This document shows, piece by piece, positions 11,709 to 21,219 of a DNA stretch of 64,000 nt. The stretch covers positions 4,851,001 to 4,915,000 of the forward strand of contig JACGWO010000006.1 in assembly GCA_034509735.1 (NCBI GenBank), in the 5' to 3' direction. The notes below the pieces were generated by a model, which saw nothing but the letters and a program-made list of their open reading frames with translations, had not been told where the DNA came from and did no database searches. Numbering within the stretch: position 1 is the first letter of the stretch; the number at the start of each line of letters is the position of its first letter. The DNA is from Sesamum alatum (Eukaryota > Streptophyta > Magnoliopsida > Lamiales > Pedaliaceae). Position numbers and translations under genes: made by a program.

Positions 11709-12791
11709 TATTATCGGTTGCTGACTTCAGTTTGTCCATTGGCTTTTGGGTTGCCGACCGAGGTGAAGACTTGTCTTATCCCCCACTCTTCGCACCATCG
11801 AACAAACTTCTGACCACGAAATTGGGTCCGGTTGTCTGATGTGAACTTTCGAGGAACTCCAGCCTGCATACAATATGTTTCCAGACGAAATTTATTATGT
11901 TGACTTCAGTGATTTTTGCCAGTGGTTCCATTTTGTGAAGTGGTCTACTGCCACAACCAAGAATTTCTTTTGGTCGGGGGCTTGCGGGAATAGGCCTACC
12001 AGATCTATTCCCCTATAGTCGAATGGCCACGAGGGGACAGTTAGCTTTATTTTGGCTGCGGGTACATGATGGAGGTTCCCATGCCTTTGGCAATGTTCGC
12101 ACTTCTTCACAAGTTGCATACTATCTTGCATCAATGTGGGCCAGAAGTATCCGTTCCTCATAACTTTCAGGGCCAGGCTCCTCCCCTCTGAATGGTTGCC
12201 ACAACTCCCCTCATGTACTTCTCTTAGAACTTTGAGTGATTCTTCTAGTGTCAGACATCGCAAGGGAGAGGTGGTAATCGATTTTTTGTAGAGACACCCT
12301 CCTTCAAGGAAGAATCTTCGTGATAGCCTGGTGATTTTCCTAGCTTTGTCAGGATTCGAGGGCAAGGCTCTTTCTTCCAGACACCTTCGTATATCGTCCA
12401 TCCACGACACTTCTGGTGTTTTTCGAATGCAATTGGCCTCTTCTTTGCTCCCTTCAGGAACCATTCTGAGGATGGTGATATGCGAGGCCTCCGTTCCTTC
12501 CATGTTACATTCGATCTTGGCCAAGCCATCGGCTCTTCCGTTTTCTTCTCTCAGGATTTGCGTTAACATGCAAACCTCGAATTCTTGCATACGATAGACT
12601 ACCTTATGAACCAGTTTCTTCATTCGGGCCTCCTTGGCTTCGAATCTCCCATGGGCTTGCTCCACTACCGGCTGGGAATTGCTCGTATCTCTATACGTCT
12701 GATTCCCATTTCGTGGGCAAGCCTCATTCCAACTAGCACGCTTCGTATTCTGCCTCATTATTTGACAAATGAGCCTCGAATCGGACAGCAA
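11709..12791 (-). pseudogene. Second RNase H end and integrase core (LTR1)
   Basis: The open frame 11895-12791 carries the end of a second RNase H-like segment (REENGRADGLAKIE). An integrase zinc-binding region follows (residues H and H near 'EVHEGSCGNH', then C and C in KKCEHCQRHG), and then the start of the catalytic core with GIDLVG and VVAVDHFTKW. Two RNase H-like segments (archaeal-type plus standard) are known in Tat elements. The frame is lost near 11895. Remnants of the D-D-E core continue to 11709 in other frames. Confidence 0.85.
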
Positions 12792-12891
12792 AATGCAGTT
12801 TCTCCCCTGTTGAGCTTATCAGCAAAACTCCCTCTCCCGCTCGACCATCTGACGAAGATCCATCCACATACATGTTCCAAGTCCCTGACTC

Positions 12892-13655
12892 TTAGCGCGG
12901 GTCGGCAGGGGTTTTGACTAAGAAATCGGCCAGAATCTGGGCTTTCTCAGCGATTCGAGGGAGGTATTGTATATCGAACTCGTTGAGTTCATAGGACCAT
13001 TTGGTCATTCTGCTCCCGACACATTTTTGCAGTGCATGTTTAAGCGGTTGATCTGTTAGCACCGTAATGGGGTGAGCTAGGAAGTAGGGGCGTAGCTTCC
13101 GGGCCGTCTGTACCAGTGCTAAGGTGAGTTTCTCTAGCGGGCCATATTTGGTTTTCGCCCCTTGAAGCATGTGGCTAGTGTAGTAAACAGGCATGTGAAC
13201 CCCTTCTCTATCCTTTGTTAGCACGACGCTGGTCACGTTTTGAGATACTGCGAGGTACACCAATAGTTCTTCCCCTCCTTCAGGCTTACTGAGTAGTGGG
13301 GGTCGGGCCAAATATTCTTTCAGGTCCTTGAAGGCTTTGCTGCATTCGTCGGTCCATTCGAAGTTCTTGGGATTCCTTAATGTTCTGAAGAGTGGGAGCC
13401 CTTTGTCTGCCGCCCGTGAGATGAATCTATTTAGTGCGGCCATCCTTCCAGCTAACTGTTGGACCTCTTTTATTGTTCGAGGCCCTCTCATCGCCTGAAT
13501 CGCGTCGATCTTGTCCGGATTAGCTTCAATCCCCTTCTAGGTAACTAAATACCCTAAAAACTTTCCTCCTTCAACACCGAAAATGCACTTGTTGAGATGC
13601 ATTACTCCATGTCTCCTTAGTTGGTCGAAGCACTCTTTCAAGTCTCTCCAGGTGA
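12892..13655 (-). pseudogene. RT thumb and RNase H domain (LTR1)
   Basis: The open frame 12892-13491 shows RTIKEVQQLAGRMAALNRFIS, the standard post-RT connector, and then PVYYTSHMLQGAKTKYGPLEK and VLTDQPLKHAL, the RNase H-like part of gypsy pol. Upstream, 13492-13655 reads on in frame as KCIFGVEGGKFLGYLV and then a stop (TAG) before KGIEANPDK, so the polyprotein is interrupted. Confidence 0.88.
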
Positions 13656-14244
13656 TTAGCTGCTTGTGCTTTTTACTAGCATATCGTCTACGTATACCTC
13701 CATGTTCCTACCAATTTGATTTGTAAATACTTTATTGACCATCCTTTGATAGGTTGCCCCTGCGTTCTTTAATCCGAATGGCATGACTTGATAGCAGTAC
13801 CAACCTCTTTCCGTTATGAAGCTAGTCTTTTCTTGATCCTCTTTCCAGATTTTGATCTGGTTATACCCTTGGTATGCGTCAAGCATGCTAAGCCTTTCAA
13901 TCCGGCTGTGGAGTCTACTAGCTGGTCGATCCTGGGTAGTGGATAAGAATCTTTTGGGCAAGCCTTGTTTAGATCTGTGAAATCTATGCACATACGCCAC
14001 TTGCCATCCTGCTTGGGTACTAACACCACGTTTGCTATCCATTCCGGGAAATACACCTCTCCTATGTATCTTAGGCGTAGGAGTTCCTCTACTTCTTCTT
14101 GGATGATCCTGTTCCTTTCATTTCCAAAGTTATGCTTTCTTTGCTTAACAAGAGTGACCTCAGGGCGCACATGCAACTTATGCACAACCAATTCTTTTGG
14201 GATTCCCTCCGAGTCCCCTCCTCCCCACTCAAAGACTTCCCGGT
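13656..14244 (-). pseudogene. Reverse transcriptase core (LTR1)
   Basis: Two overlapping frames together give the RT palm. 13814-14191 has ANVVLVPKQDGKWRMCID and TDLNKACPKDSYPLPRID. 13656-14042 has SMLDAYQGYNQI, PFGLKNAGATYQRMVN and the catalytic motif YVDDMLVKS. One frameshift at about 13900 separates them. Catalytic aspartates are present. Confidence 0.92.
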
Positions 14245-14379
14245 TACGCTGTAAGAGCTCTATTAAGCGGTTTTTTTTCTTCGAAGGGTAGATTCATGTT
14301 CAGCCGTATGAATTCTTTGGAGGGCTCGGGGTCCAAGGCTACGAACTGAACCTCGCTGGCTGGGTTTATCCGTTTGTAA

Positions 14380-15015
14380 TCAGCTTCTCTTCTGGGGGTG
14401 TGTCCCTCTGTTTGGGTAGGCAAATTTTTTAAGCGCATGGCACCTATATTCTCGAGCACTCCTCTGGTCGCCTCGTACCTCTTCGACCCCTCGTTCAATT
14501 GGGAACTTCATCTTCAAATACGATGTGGAGATGACAGCTCGTATCACATTTAATGTGGGCCTCCCTAGGATTACATTATAGCTGGGTTGGTTGGTATCGA
14601 CGATTTGAAAAGCTGCCACGTGGGTTTTCCTTCGGGGCTCCTCTCCGAGTGAAATAGGCAGTTCTATTTCTCCCATTACTCGAACGATGCTACCTTCGAA
14701 ACCCATGAGGGCTGTATTTTGCGGGCGCAACCGGCCCCTATCTATTCCCATGTTATCAAAGGCATTCAGGAATAAGATATCAACAGAGCTCCCAGTGTCG
14801 ATTAGCACTCTTCGGACCTCCACATTCGCAATGGTGGCAACAATTACCAGGGCCTCTTCGTGCGGGAGTAACACCCCATGTTCATCATTGGAGGAGAAAT
14901 AAATAATAGGCTCCTCCGTTGTTTTGTCCGTTTGCATGCAATGGCCCACCCTTGATATTCCCATGATTTCCCTTAAATGTCTCTTTCGAGCTGACTTGGT
15001 GGTTCCCCCGTACAC
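14380..15015 (-). CDS. Aspartic protease region of gypsy polyprotein (LTR1)
   Basis: A retropepsin-type active site is visible as VRRVLIDTGSSVDILFL, with the flap/second-half signature YNVILGRPTLN about 85 residues later. It is in the same frame as gag (15019-16098) and separated from it by a single in-frame TGA, so it lacks its own conventional start. Such a stop could be suppressed during translation or be a mutation. Downstream frames run into the linker before RT (14244-14498). Confidence 0.85.
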   Translation of the reverse strand: MYGGTTKSARKRHLREIMGISRVGHCMQTDKTTEEPIIYFSSNDEHGVLLPHEEALVIVATIANVEVRRVLIDTGSSVDILFLNAFDNMGIDRGRLRPQNTALMGFEGSIVRVMGEIELPISLGEEPRRKTHVAAFQIVDTNQPSYNVILGRPTLNVIRAVISTSYLKMKFPIERGVEEVRGDQRSAREYRCHALKKFAYPNRGTHPQKRS

Positions 15016-15018
15016 TCC

Positions 15019-16098
15019 TCATTCGATAAAATTAACTATTCTCCCTTGGGGCCAATTTATCTCGTTCGTTCCTTCATCTTGCCCTGCGTATCCGGGTTTT
15101 TGGACCTCCATGCTTCTCTTTGATATGTGCATCGTCTCTTTGTTAGAACGAACCAGATGTTTAAATTGTCCCATCTGAATCAACCTTTCTAGTTCTTCTT
15201 TCAGGTGGAAGCATTCTTTCATGGTGTGTCCTCGGTCTTGGTGGAAATTACAGAACCTAGACGACCACTGCCGGCCCTCACTTTCTTTCATCTTATGAGG
15301 CCATCTTAGCTGCTCACTTCCTCCTATCATCATCAGAGCCTGGGTTCGAGTGGTTTTCAAGGGCGTATACGCGTCGGGTGGCCGAGCTCCTTCTCTTCGC
15401 TTCCCCTCATACCAGCTCGGCCTTCCTCGGTCTGGGGATCGCCGGTAAGTTTCTTTCGGTGCTTCTTTGTGGGGGCGTCGTACACCTTTCATTCTTCTGG
15501 ATTCCTCTATAAGGATGAACCATTCTGCCCTGGCTAAGAGCTCATCCCAATTAGATGCTGGTTCCCCTATGAGCGAATCTGCCGATCCACTATTCCTAAA
15601 CCCTTGGGCCATTATCCCTGACAAGAAGCTTGGACTTATGTTGGGTATTCCCAAGATTTCATTCGAGAATCTCTGTACGTAACTCCTTAAGGGCTCGCCT
15701 TCTTCTTGCACTATGGCAAACAGATGACTCGGGTTTTTAGGATAGCGTTTGTTTTCTGCAAAGTGATGAACGAAACTTCTTGCTAGTTGATCAAAGTTAT
15801 GTATAGATCCCGGAGCTAGGTGTGAGAACCATGTTTGGGCTCTCCCCACTAAAGTGGTACGAAATACTCGGCATAGCAATGAATCATTTGAACCGAGCAA
15901 ATCCATGGCTGCGACGAACTGGTCTATGTGGTCCCTGGGATCTCCTTCATCCCCACCATAACAAGCTAATGGTGGGAGGCGCATATGTTCGAGGAGTGCT
16001 ACGGCCGCGATTTCCGGCGAAAAAGGACTTCTTCTCCTTATACTGGGGGTTTCCGGGATAAGTTGTTGGCGCAGCTCCCTGAGTTCTTTCTGCAGCAA
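15019..16098 (-). CDS. Gag polyprotein (LTR1)
   Basis: About 360 residues. The plant retrotransposon gag core (PF03732 type) is clear: YGGDEGDPRDHIDQFVAAMD, CRVFRTTLVGRAQTWF, then FAIVQEEGEPLRSYVQRF. A single knuckle-like zinc motif sits near the end (FCNFHQDRGHTMKECFHL). The upstream part 16145-16442 is open in another frame, so a frameshift near 16150 separates an N-terminal leader segment. The likely original start is not obvious because the open frame runs from the PBS with no early ATG. Confidence 0.88.
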   Translation of the reverse strand: MLQKELRELRQQLIPETPSIRRRSPFSPEIAAVALLEHMRLPPLACYGGDEGDPRDHIDQFVAAMDLLGSNDSLLCRVFRTTLVGRAQTWFSHLAPGSIHNFDQLARSFVHHFAENKRYPKNPSHLFAIVQEEGEPLRSYVQRFSNEILGIPNISPSFLSGIMAQGFRNSGSADSLIGEPASNWDELLARAEWFILIEESRRMKGVRRPHKEAPKETYRRSPDRGRPSWYEGKRREGARPPDAYTPLKTTRTQALMMIGGSEQLRWPHKMKESEGRQWSSRFCNFHQDRGHTMKECFHLKEELERLIQMGQFKHLVRSNKETMHISKRSMEVQKPGYAGQDEGTNEINWPQGRIVNFIE

Positions 16099-16423
16099 CT
16101 CAATTCGCGGATCTTCTTCCGGGTTTCTTGGTCGAGGTTGTGCCGGCGATGGGGCTCGACTGCTGCTATGGATCCTGCCTCCGTTGATGGATCCGTGTGA
16201 CTGGCTCTGGCTGGATCATTTTCCCTCTGGAAGTGAGCCCATTGCAGGGCTGCTCTAGCCCCCATTTCTGCCACCTCTTCTAGCAATCCTTGGATATTGC
16301 TAGCGTCGGTGGGCCGTTGTTCCGTATGTTCTCGAACATCTGACGCCTCATGGTTTTGCGCATAATTCTCCTGGGGTTCTTCTTGGTTAGCCTCTCCGTT
16401 TAACCGGCATTCTTCTGGTTGAG

Positions 16424-16441
16424 TTCCCACAGACGGCGCCA
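16424..16441 (-). promoter_or_regulatory. Primer binding site (LTR1)
   Basis: The minus strand reads TGGCGCCGTCTGTGGGAA, 3 nt inside the 5' LTR. It starts with TGG, the complement of a tRNA CCA end. The identical 18-mer is the PBS of the LTR2 element (22688-22705), and a decayed form is at 54783-54800. The priming tRNA was not identified. Confidence 0.85.
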
Positions 16442-16444
16442 ATT

Positions 16445-17142
16445 TGATATGGCGGGAATCTTTTTACTCAAGAGAGGATGATCTCTGCCTTTTTGGTGCT
16501 TTGGGTGTGAATTTTTATAGCCGAGTTCTGGGGATCATGATCGTATATGGAGATCTTCCCTCAAATCTCTCCATGATTTGCCATATCTTATCCTGTCAGA
16601 ATCGATTAGGTCCCTCTGGTCTACCTCTTATTCTGTTCGTGGTTGAGGGCCTTGTGTGCTGCTTTACTATGGTGGGGTGTTTTTTCTAGCTTCGAATTCA
16701 TGCCTATCTTAAGGACTTCTGTGTTTTTAAGGCGCTTACTGCTTCGTTTGATTCCCCTGGCCTTCTTTGTACCTTTCTTGAGTGAGCCTTCTTTTCTTAC
16801 GGGCATCTATGGGGGACACTCCTTCATACGGGGCTTCTGGTTTCTTTCTCGTGGCTTCCGCCGATCCGTTCCATACTTTTGCCTGTGTATTTGTCCTTTA
16901 TTTGACTTCTTCTATTTACGAGGCTTTTAGCCTTGTGAGGCATTGTTTCTGGGTTTGTTACAAGGACTATGACCGCTCAATGTCTCCAGACCCTTCGTAT
17001 TTACACTTGCGTATTTCCCTCCTCCATTTGGCTTCGCCATTTGTGGTGCCTAGATTTTTCGCCTCTTTCTCGGGACTACGAGGTGCACTTCCCAACTCTT
17101 TTTGGAGCTAATTACGAGGGCCTATGCTTACGACCCATATCA
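16445..17142 (-). repeat. 5' LTR of LTR1 element
   Basis: 698 bp, the partner of 7393-8094, with TGATATGG and CCATATCA ends. TSD GAGCT follows at 17143-17147. Confidence 0.93.
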
Positions 17143-17268
17143 GAGCTATTATGTGAAAAACTTTATTTGAATAAGCTTTCCATACTATGTCGTGAATATA
17201 TATTTGCAATAACAATTGCGTCCTACGAACTGGGGTGGTTTGTATGAGTAAATTTATATGTTAAAAGA

Positions 17269-18527
17269 GGGGTAAATTATATTTTTGGTCCCATAAATGA
17301 ACCCAATTTCAATTTTGGTCCCATATTATGGAGAATTTACACATTACATTCGACAGTCTATTTTTTTTGTTTCAAATTTTAGGATCAAAAGAGGCGTTTC
17401 GTTAATTGCTAATGGTAGAATCACGTGACTCACACATCTCCGTTAAATTGCTCGGGGTAATTACATTTTTAGTCTCATAAGTGGATCCATTTCTAATTTT
17501 GATCCCATATTGTGGGAATTTACACGTTACATCCTATATGTCCATCTTTTTTCCAATTTCAGGACTAAAAGGGACTTTCCATTAATTGCTAATGAAAAAA
17601 TGAAGATTACATATCCTAATTTACAGCCTAATATTGCCAAAAATTGGAAACTTAGTGGCACAATAAACATTCATCCCCACTACAAGCAAAGCATATCCTC
17701 ACAAACAATGAGGAAAATCATTCTTCTTCCTTCTTCCTCTAATAAAAGCTTTTTTTTTCTTTTTTTCTTTTTTTTTTTCCATTTAGAAGGAACCAAAAAT
17801 TAAACATGGTTACAAAGGATGAAGTGTTTTGCCACTGTGGAAGGATTACAAGTTTTATAACCTCGTGGACTAACAACAACTCAAGTAGAATGTTTTTTAG
17901 GTATAAAAGAAGTGGGTGGACATTTTTTGCTTGGGAATACCCACCGATGTGTGCAAGAACAAGGGTTGTCGCACCCGGATTACTTAGAAGATTAAATAGA
18001 ATTAAGGACAAAACTTCACAGATGCAACGGATGCAGACTATTTTAATTTATTTTTTGGTTATTTCATGGCTTACGATGTTTAAGTATTGCAAGGTTGAAA
18101 TTTTTTCATTGTTTGTGGTGGGGACGAATGTTCTTTGTGCCTAATTTTTCCATTTTTCGGCAATATTAGACTGTAATTTAGGATATGTAATCTTCATTGC
18201 ACCATTAGCAATTAACGAAAAGTCCCTTTTAGTCTTGAAATTGAAAAAAAAGATGGACATATAGGATGTAATGTGTAATTTTCCACAATATGGGACCAAA
18301 ATTAGAGATAGGTCCACTTATGAGACCAAAAATGTAATTTACCCCGAGCAATTCAACGGAGGCGTGCGAGCCATGTGATTCTGTCGTTAGCAATTAACGA
18401 AAAGCCCCTTTTGATCCTAAAATTTGAAAGAAAAATAGACATATGAAACATAATGTGTGAATTCCCACAATATGAGATTAAAATTGGAAACGAATCCACT
18501 TATGGGATCAGAAATATAATTTACCCT
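17269..18527. mobile_element. Mutator-type element with long inverted arms carrying a GRF zinc-finger ORF
   Basis: Flanked by the exact 9-bp duplication GTTAAAAGA (17260-17268 and 18528-18536). The ends are GGGGTAAATTATATTTTTGG and its inverted partner. The arms, about 380 bp each (17269-17652 and 18147-18527), are inverted copies and each contains two related tandem units. The central about 500 bp holds an ORF unlike a transposase. The 9-bp TSD and TIR point to the Mutator superfamily. A passenger gene makes it Pack-MULE-like. Confidence 0.85.
17806..18144 (+). CDS. Small GRF-type zinc-finger protein with C-terminal hydrophobic segment
   Basis: 112 residues. The N-terminal half follows the GRF zinc-finger pattern (PF06839): CHCG at residues 9-12, TSWTNNNSSRMFF at 19-31, TFFAW at 39-43 and PPMC at 46-49, then PGLLRRLNRIKD. 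Residues about 77-110 are hydrophobic, a possible membrane anchor. Small plant proteins with this layout (GRF finger, short helix, C-terminal hydrophobic tail) are common. In this copy the Cys expected after 'GRxFF' and the one before 'xxFFxW' are absent (Tyr33, and Trp38/Gly37 in their place), so zinc binding is doubtful. The gene lies between inverted arms of a transposon and probably moves with it. Confidence 0.65.
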   Translation: MVTKDEVFCHCGRITSFITSWTNNNSSRMFFRYKRSGWTFFAWEYPPMCARTRVVAPGLLRRLNRIKDKTSQMQRMQTILIYFLVISWLTMFKYCKVEIFSLFVVGTNVLCA

Positions 18528-18557
18528 GTTAAAAGAGCTAACATATTCAAGTTATAT

Positions 18558-18821
18558 TGATGTGGAAGTGATTTTTAGTAAAGAGAATAATCGGAAAAAA
18601 TGCCCTCAACACAATTGCACCCCAAGTTTTAGTGAGAAAAATTTCGTATGAGTGGTCAAATCAATGAATAGTAGCTTAGTATTAAAAAATAATATATCTT
18701 GTATTTATAGTGATTTGGTTATTTTATGGTGAGATAGGGTGCATATATTTACCATGTGGTATACGCATGAAAATTTCTATTATATCCTTGTAAGAAATTA
18801 TTATTACTATAATATACATCA
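18558..18821 (-). repeat. 3' LTR of LTR2 element
   Basis: 264 bp. On the minus strand the flanking purine-rich GAGTGGGGGGTTGTA is the likely polypurine tract. Confidence 0.9.
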
Positions 18822-19129
18822 TACAACCCCCCACTCTCGGACGGAATACTTCACAAGAAGCAGTAATCCAGATGAGAGTAAGAATTCTTTGCAAGAAAAA
18901 ATTGAAGCATTGAATGCATGGGTAAGGGCGGATGGGAATCCATTAATTGTTCTCGAATGAGTTGCTAACAGACGTGTGAGTCGTCCAAGAATAAGAAAAC
19001 ATGGGATGCATCTGAGGCCCCTCAAATAGCACGGTTATTTGAATTAATATTGAAGAGGTTAATCGACCCAAGATTTGTGGCGCAAGCTCAATACTATTGT
19101 TGAAAGTGGCCTAGCTCAAAGTGGTCAAT

Positions 19130-19560
19130 ATCTCAAGCTGGGCGATCCGCAAGCTGGTGCTTGAGGTAGAGCCGGCGAACCACCCCAGCTCGAGGCACCT
19201 GCCTCGAGCCGCGGGCTGGTGCTCGAGGCAGTGCCTCGAGCCGCGGGTAGAGCCCAGCTCGAGGCAGGTGCCTCGAGCTGGGTGGTCCGCAAGCTAGTGC
19301 TCGAGGCGAGCCGCGGGCAGAGCCATGGTCCGCCGTGGTCCACCCCATCTCGAGGCCCTTGAGCTGGTGAGCTGCCGAGCTCGAGGCTCGGGTGGTCCAC
19401 CGTGGTCCGCCCCAGCTCGAGACGGCCTCGAGCTGGTGAACCTGGGTCCGCCCGGGTTCGGGCGCACCGAGTCCGCCCAGCTCGAGGCAGAGGGGCGCCC
19501 TTCGAGCTTGCGTGGGGCGGCCCGGGCCGAGGTCACGGGACCAGGTTGAGGCGCGGCCAT
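19130..19560. repeat. GC-rich block of CTCGAG-containing repeats
   Basis: An abrupt GC-rich island within LTR2 made of many variants of 'gctcgaggcasgtgcctcgagc' and 'ggtccgccvyagctcgag'. The palindromic CTCGAG recurs every 15-40 bp, so strong RNA folding is expected. Open frames across it (both strands) are low-complexity artefacts. Confidence 0.8.
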
Positions 19561-19574
19561 GGGGAGAATATTGC

Positions 19575-19645
19575 GTTCGCTGGGATTTGAACCCAGGTCA
19601 AAAAGTTGGAAGTAAGAGACCTCAACCACCCCACCATCCCATGTT
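19575..19645 (-). other. tRNA-like/SINE-like head
   Basis: On the minus strand, GATGGTGGGGTGGTTGAGG (A-box-like) is followed about 35 bp later by GGTTCAAATCC, a near-consensus B box. There is no acceptor stem, so it is probably a SINE head or chance fragment inside LTR2. Confidence 0.35.
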
Positions 19646-20369
19646 TTTTTAATCTTACTCTCTACTAGTAGAGGTTATACTCTTTCATGTGTTTTGAGAA
19701 ATTTCAACGTCGTCTTCGAGAGATGTGACTCCCCATCACACTAGAAGATTTTCATGCAGCATGGAACATGTGATGAGTGGTCGAGTTCTCTTATTCTACC
19801 GACGGTAGATGATTTTTTTTTATCCATACTTGAGATGTAATTTTTTTTTTCACTTCTTCTCCTCCCTAACCAGGAGGTGTTTGCCCTACGCTCTTTCCGT
19901 AGGGCGCTCATTATCGAGGTGACACTTAGGAGGAGCGGGTGCTCAACCTCCGCCTCCAAGAGGAGGGCATGTTTGACCTCCGATTTTCCCTTAAGGATCT
20001 CCTCGGGATGACACTCTTCTAGGAAAATGAGGAGGGATTCGCCCTCCCTTTTCCCTTGAGGGTGCTTCTCCTTGGGACGACACATTTCAGGAGGGGAAGG
20101 TCTATTTCTCGAGATGACACTCCTCTTGGAGGATGAGGAGGAGGTGGATCATTCTCGTGACAGAGCCCCCCAAGACCTTGGGGAAGACGGGAGCGTAGCT
20201 ATTATTTATTTATTAGTATTTCGAATAAATTTTGGTGTGTAATTCGGCAAGACTTAGTACTTGGGATGACTTCTTCCGACTCTTATGGTCGGATGTTTTG
20301 GCCTGTAATTCGGCACTATTTAGCTCTCATGAATGTAGTACTCATTATTGTGTTTTCATTATCTTTACC

Positions 20370-20925
20370 GAGGTTGTTTTAAGGGATGCTTTTGCTCATG
20401 TCCGGAGTTGATCTTTTACCAACTTCTAGGAGGGCAAAGCACCTGTGGTCGTATTCTTGACGAGGATATCAAGTTTCATCCATGGGGATGTTGCCTCAAG
20501 GGATACTTGCTCATGTCCCGGAATTGGTCTTTCACCAACCTCAAGGGGATGCAAAGTTTCCGGAGCGATGTTTCTTACGACGATCTCAAATTTTATCTAA
20601 GAAGATAGTGCCTCAAAGGATACTTGCTCATGTCCCGGAGCTGGCCTTTTACCAACTTCAAGGGGAGGCAAAGTTTCCGGGGTGATGTTTCTTACAACTA
20701 TCTCAAGTTTCATCTAAGAAGACAGTGCCTCAAAGGATACTTACTCATGTCCCTGAGCTGGTCTTTTACCAACTTCAAGGGGAGACAAAGTTTCCGGGGC
20801 GATGTTTCTTACAACTATCTCAAGTTTCATATAAGAAGACATTGCCTCAAAGGATACTTGCTCATGTCCCGGAATTGGTTTTCTACCAACTTCAAGGGGA
20901 TGCAAAGTTCCCGTGAGTTTTTATT
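20370..20925. repeat. 117-bp tandem array, five copies
   Basis: The phase mark 'ggatac/ggatgc' recurs at 20384, 20501, 20618, 20735 and 20852, exactly 117 bp apart. Because 117 is a multiple of 3, plus-strand frames stay open through the array with a 39-residue period. I do not regard these as shown to be coding. The first copy is the most diverged. Confidence 0.93.
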
Positions 20926-21219
20926 TTTGTGAGACTACGACAAGAAAATTAACTTCATTACTCAATGTTCGCATTACAACGTCTTAGGGGAAATCAAAAG
21001 GGGAGAAGGATTTGTTGAGCTCCTACTCGAGTTTTCTCCTATTGCAAGTGAATAGTCAAAAAGATATTTTTTCCTGTTGTGCGAACTTAAGGTTACTACT
21101 TCGTGGCGAGGGAGTCTTTTTCCGCCGATCCTTATGAGATCATGGGATGACTTGCCTCCCCTCGCTATGAGCTCGATGCGTGGCTCGAGCTCATCATGGA
21201 GTGCGCGGCCTAGAGCTCG

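Larger units (their letters stand above)
7393..17142 (-). mobile_element. Full-length Ty3/gypsy LTR retrotransposon, Tat-like (LTR1)
   Basis: Two LTRs (7393-8094 and 16445-17142) begin TGATATGG and end CCATATCA, and the element is flanked by the exact 5-bp duplication GAGCT (7388-7392, 17143-17147). Reading the minus strand from the right LTR the order is PBS, gag, protease, reverse transcriptase, RNase H, integrase, tandem repeat, extra ORF on the plus strand, purine tract. Protease-RT-RH-INT order defines Ty3/gypsy. The antisense extra ORF and 3' tandem repeats are known in the Tat/Ogre/Retand group. Several frameshifts and stops break the genes, so this copy is not autonomous. The LTRs differ by roughly 6% by eye. 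Confidence 0.93.

Noticed and set aside
19125..19629. GC-rich ORFs on both strands
   Set aside because: Low-complexity CTCGAG repeats keep several frames open, with no recognisable domain.
20348..20932. Overlapping plus-strand ORFs with 39-residue repeats
   Set aside because: Explained by the 117-bp tandem array. There is no start context or domain.
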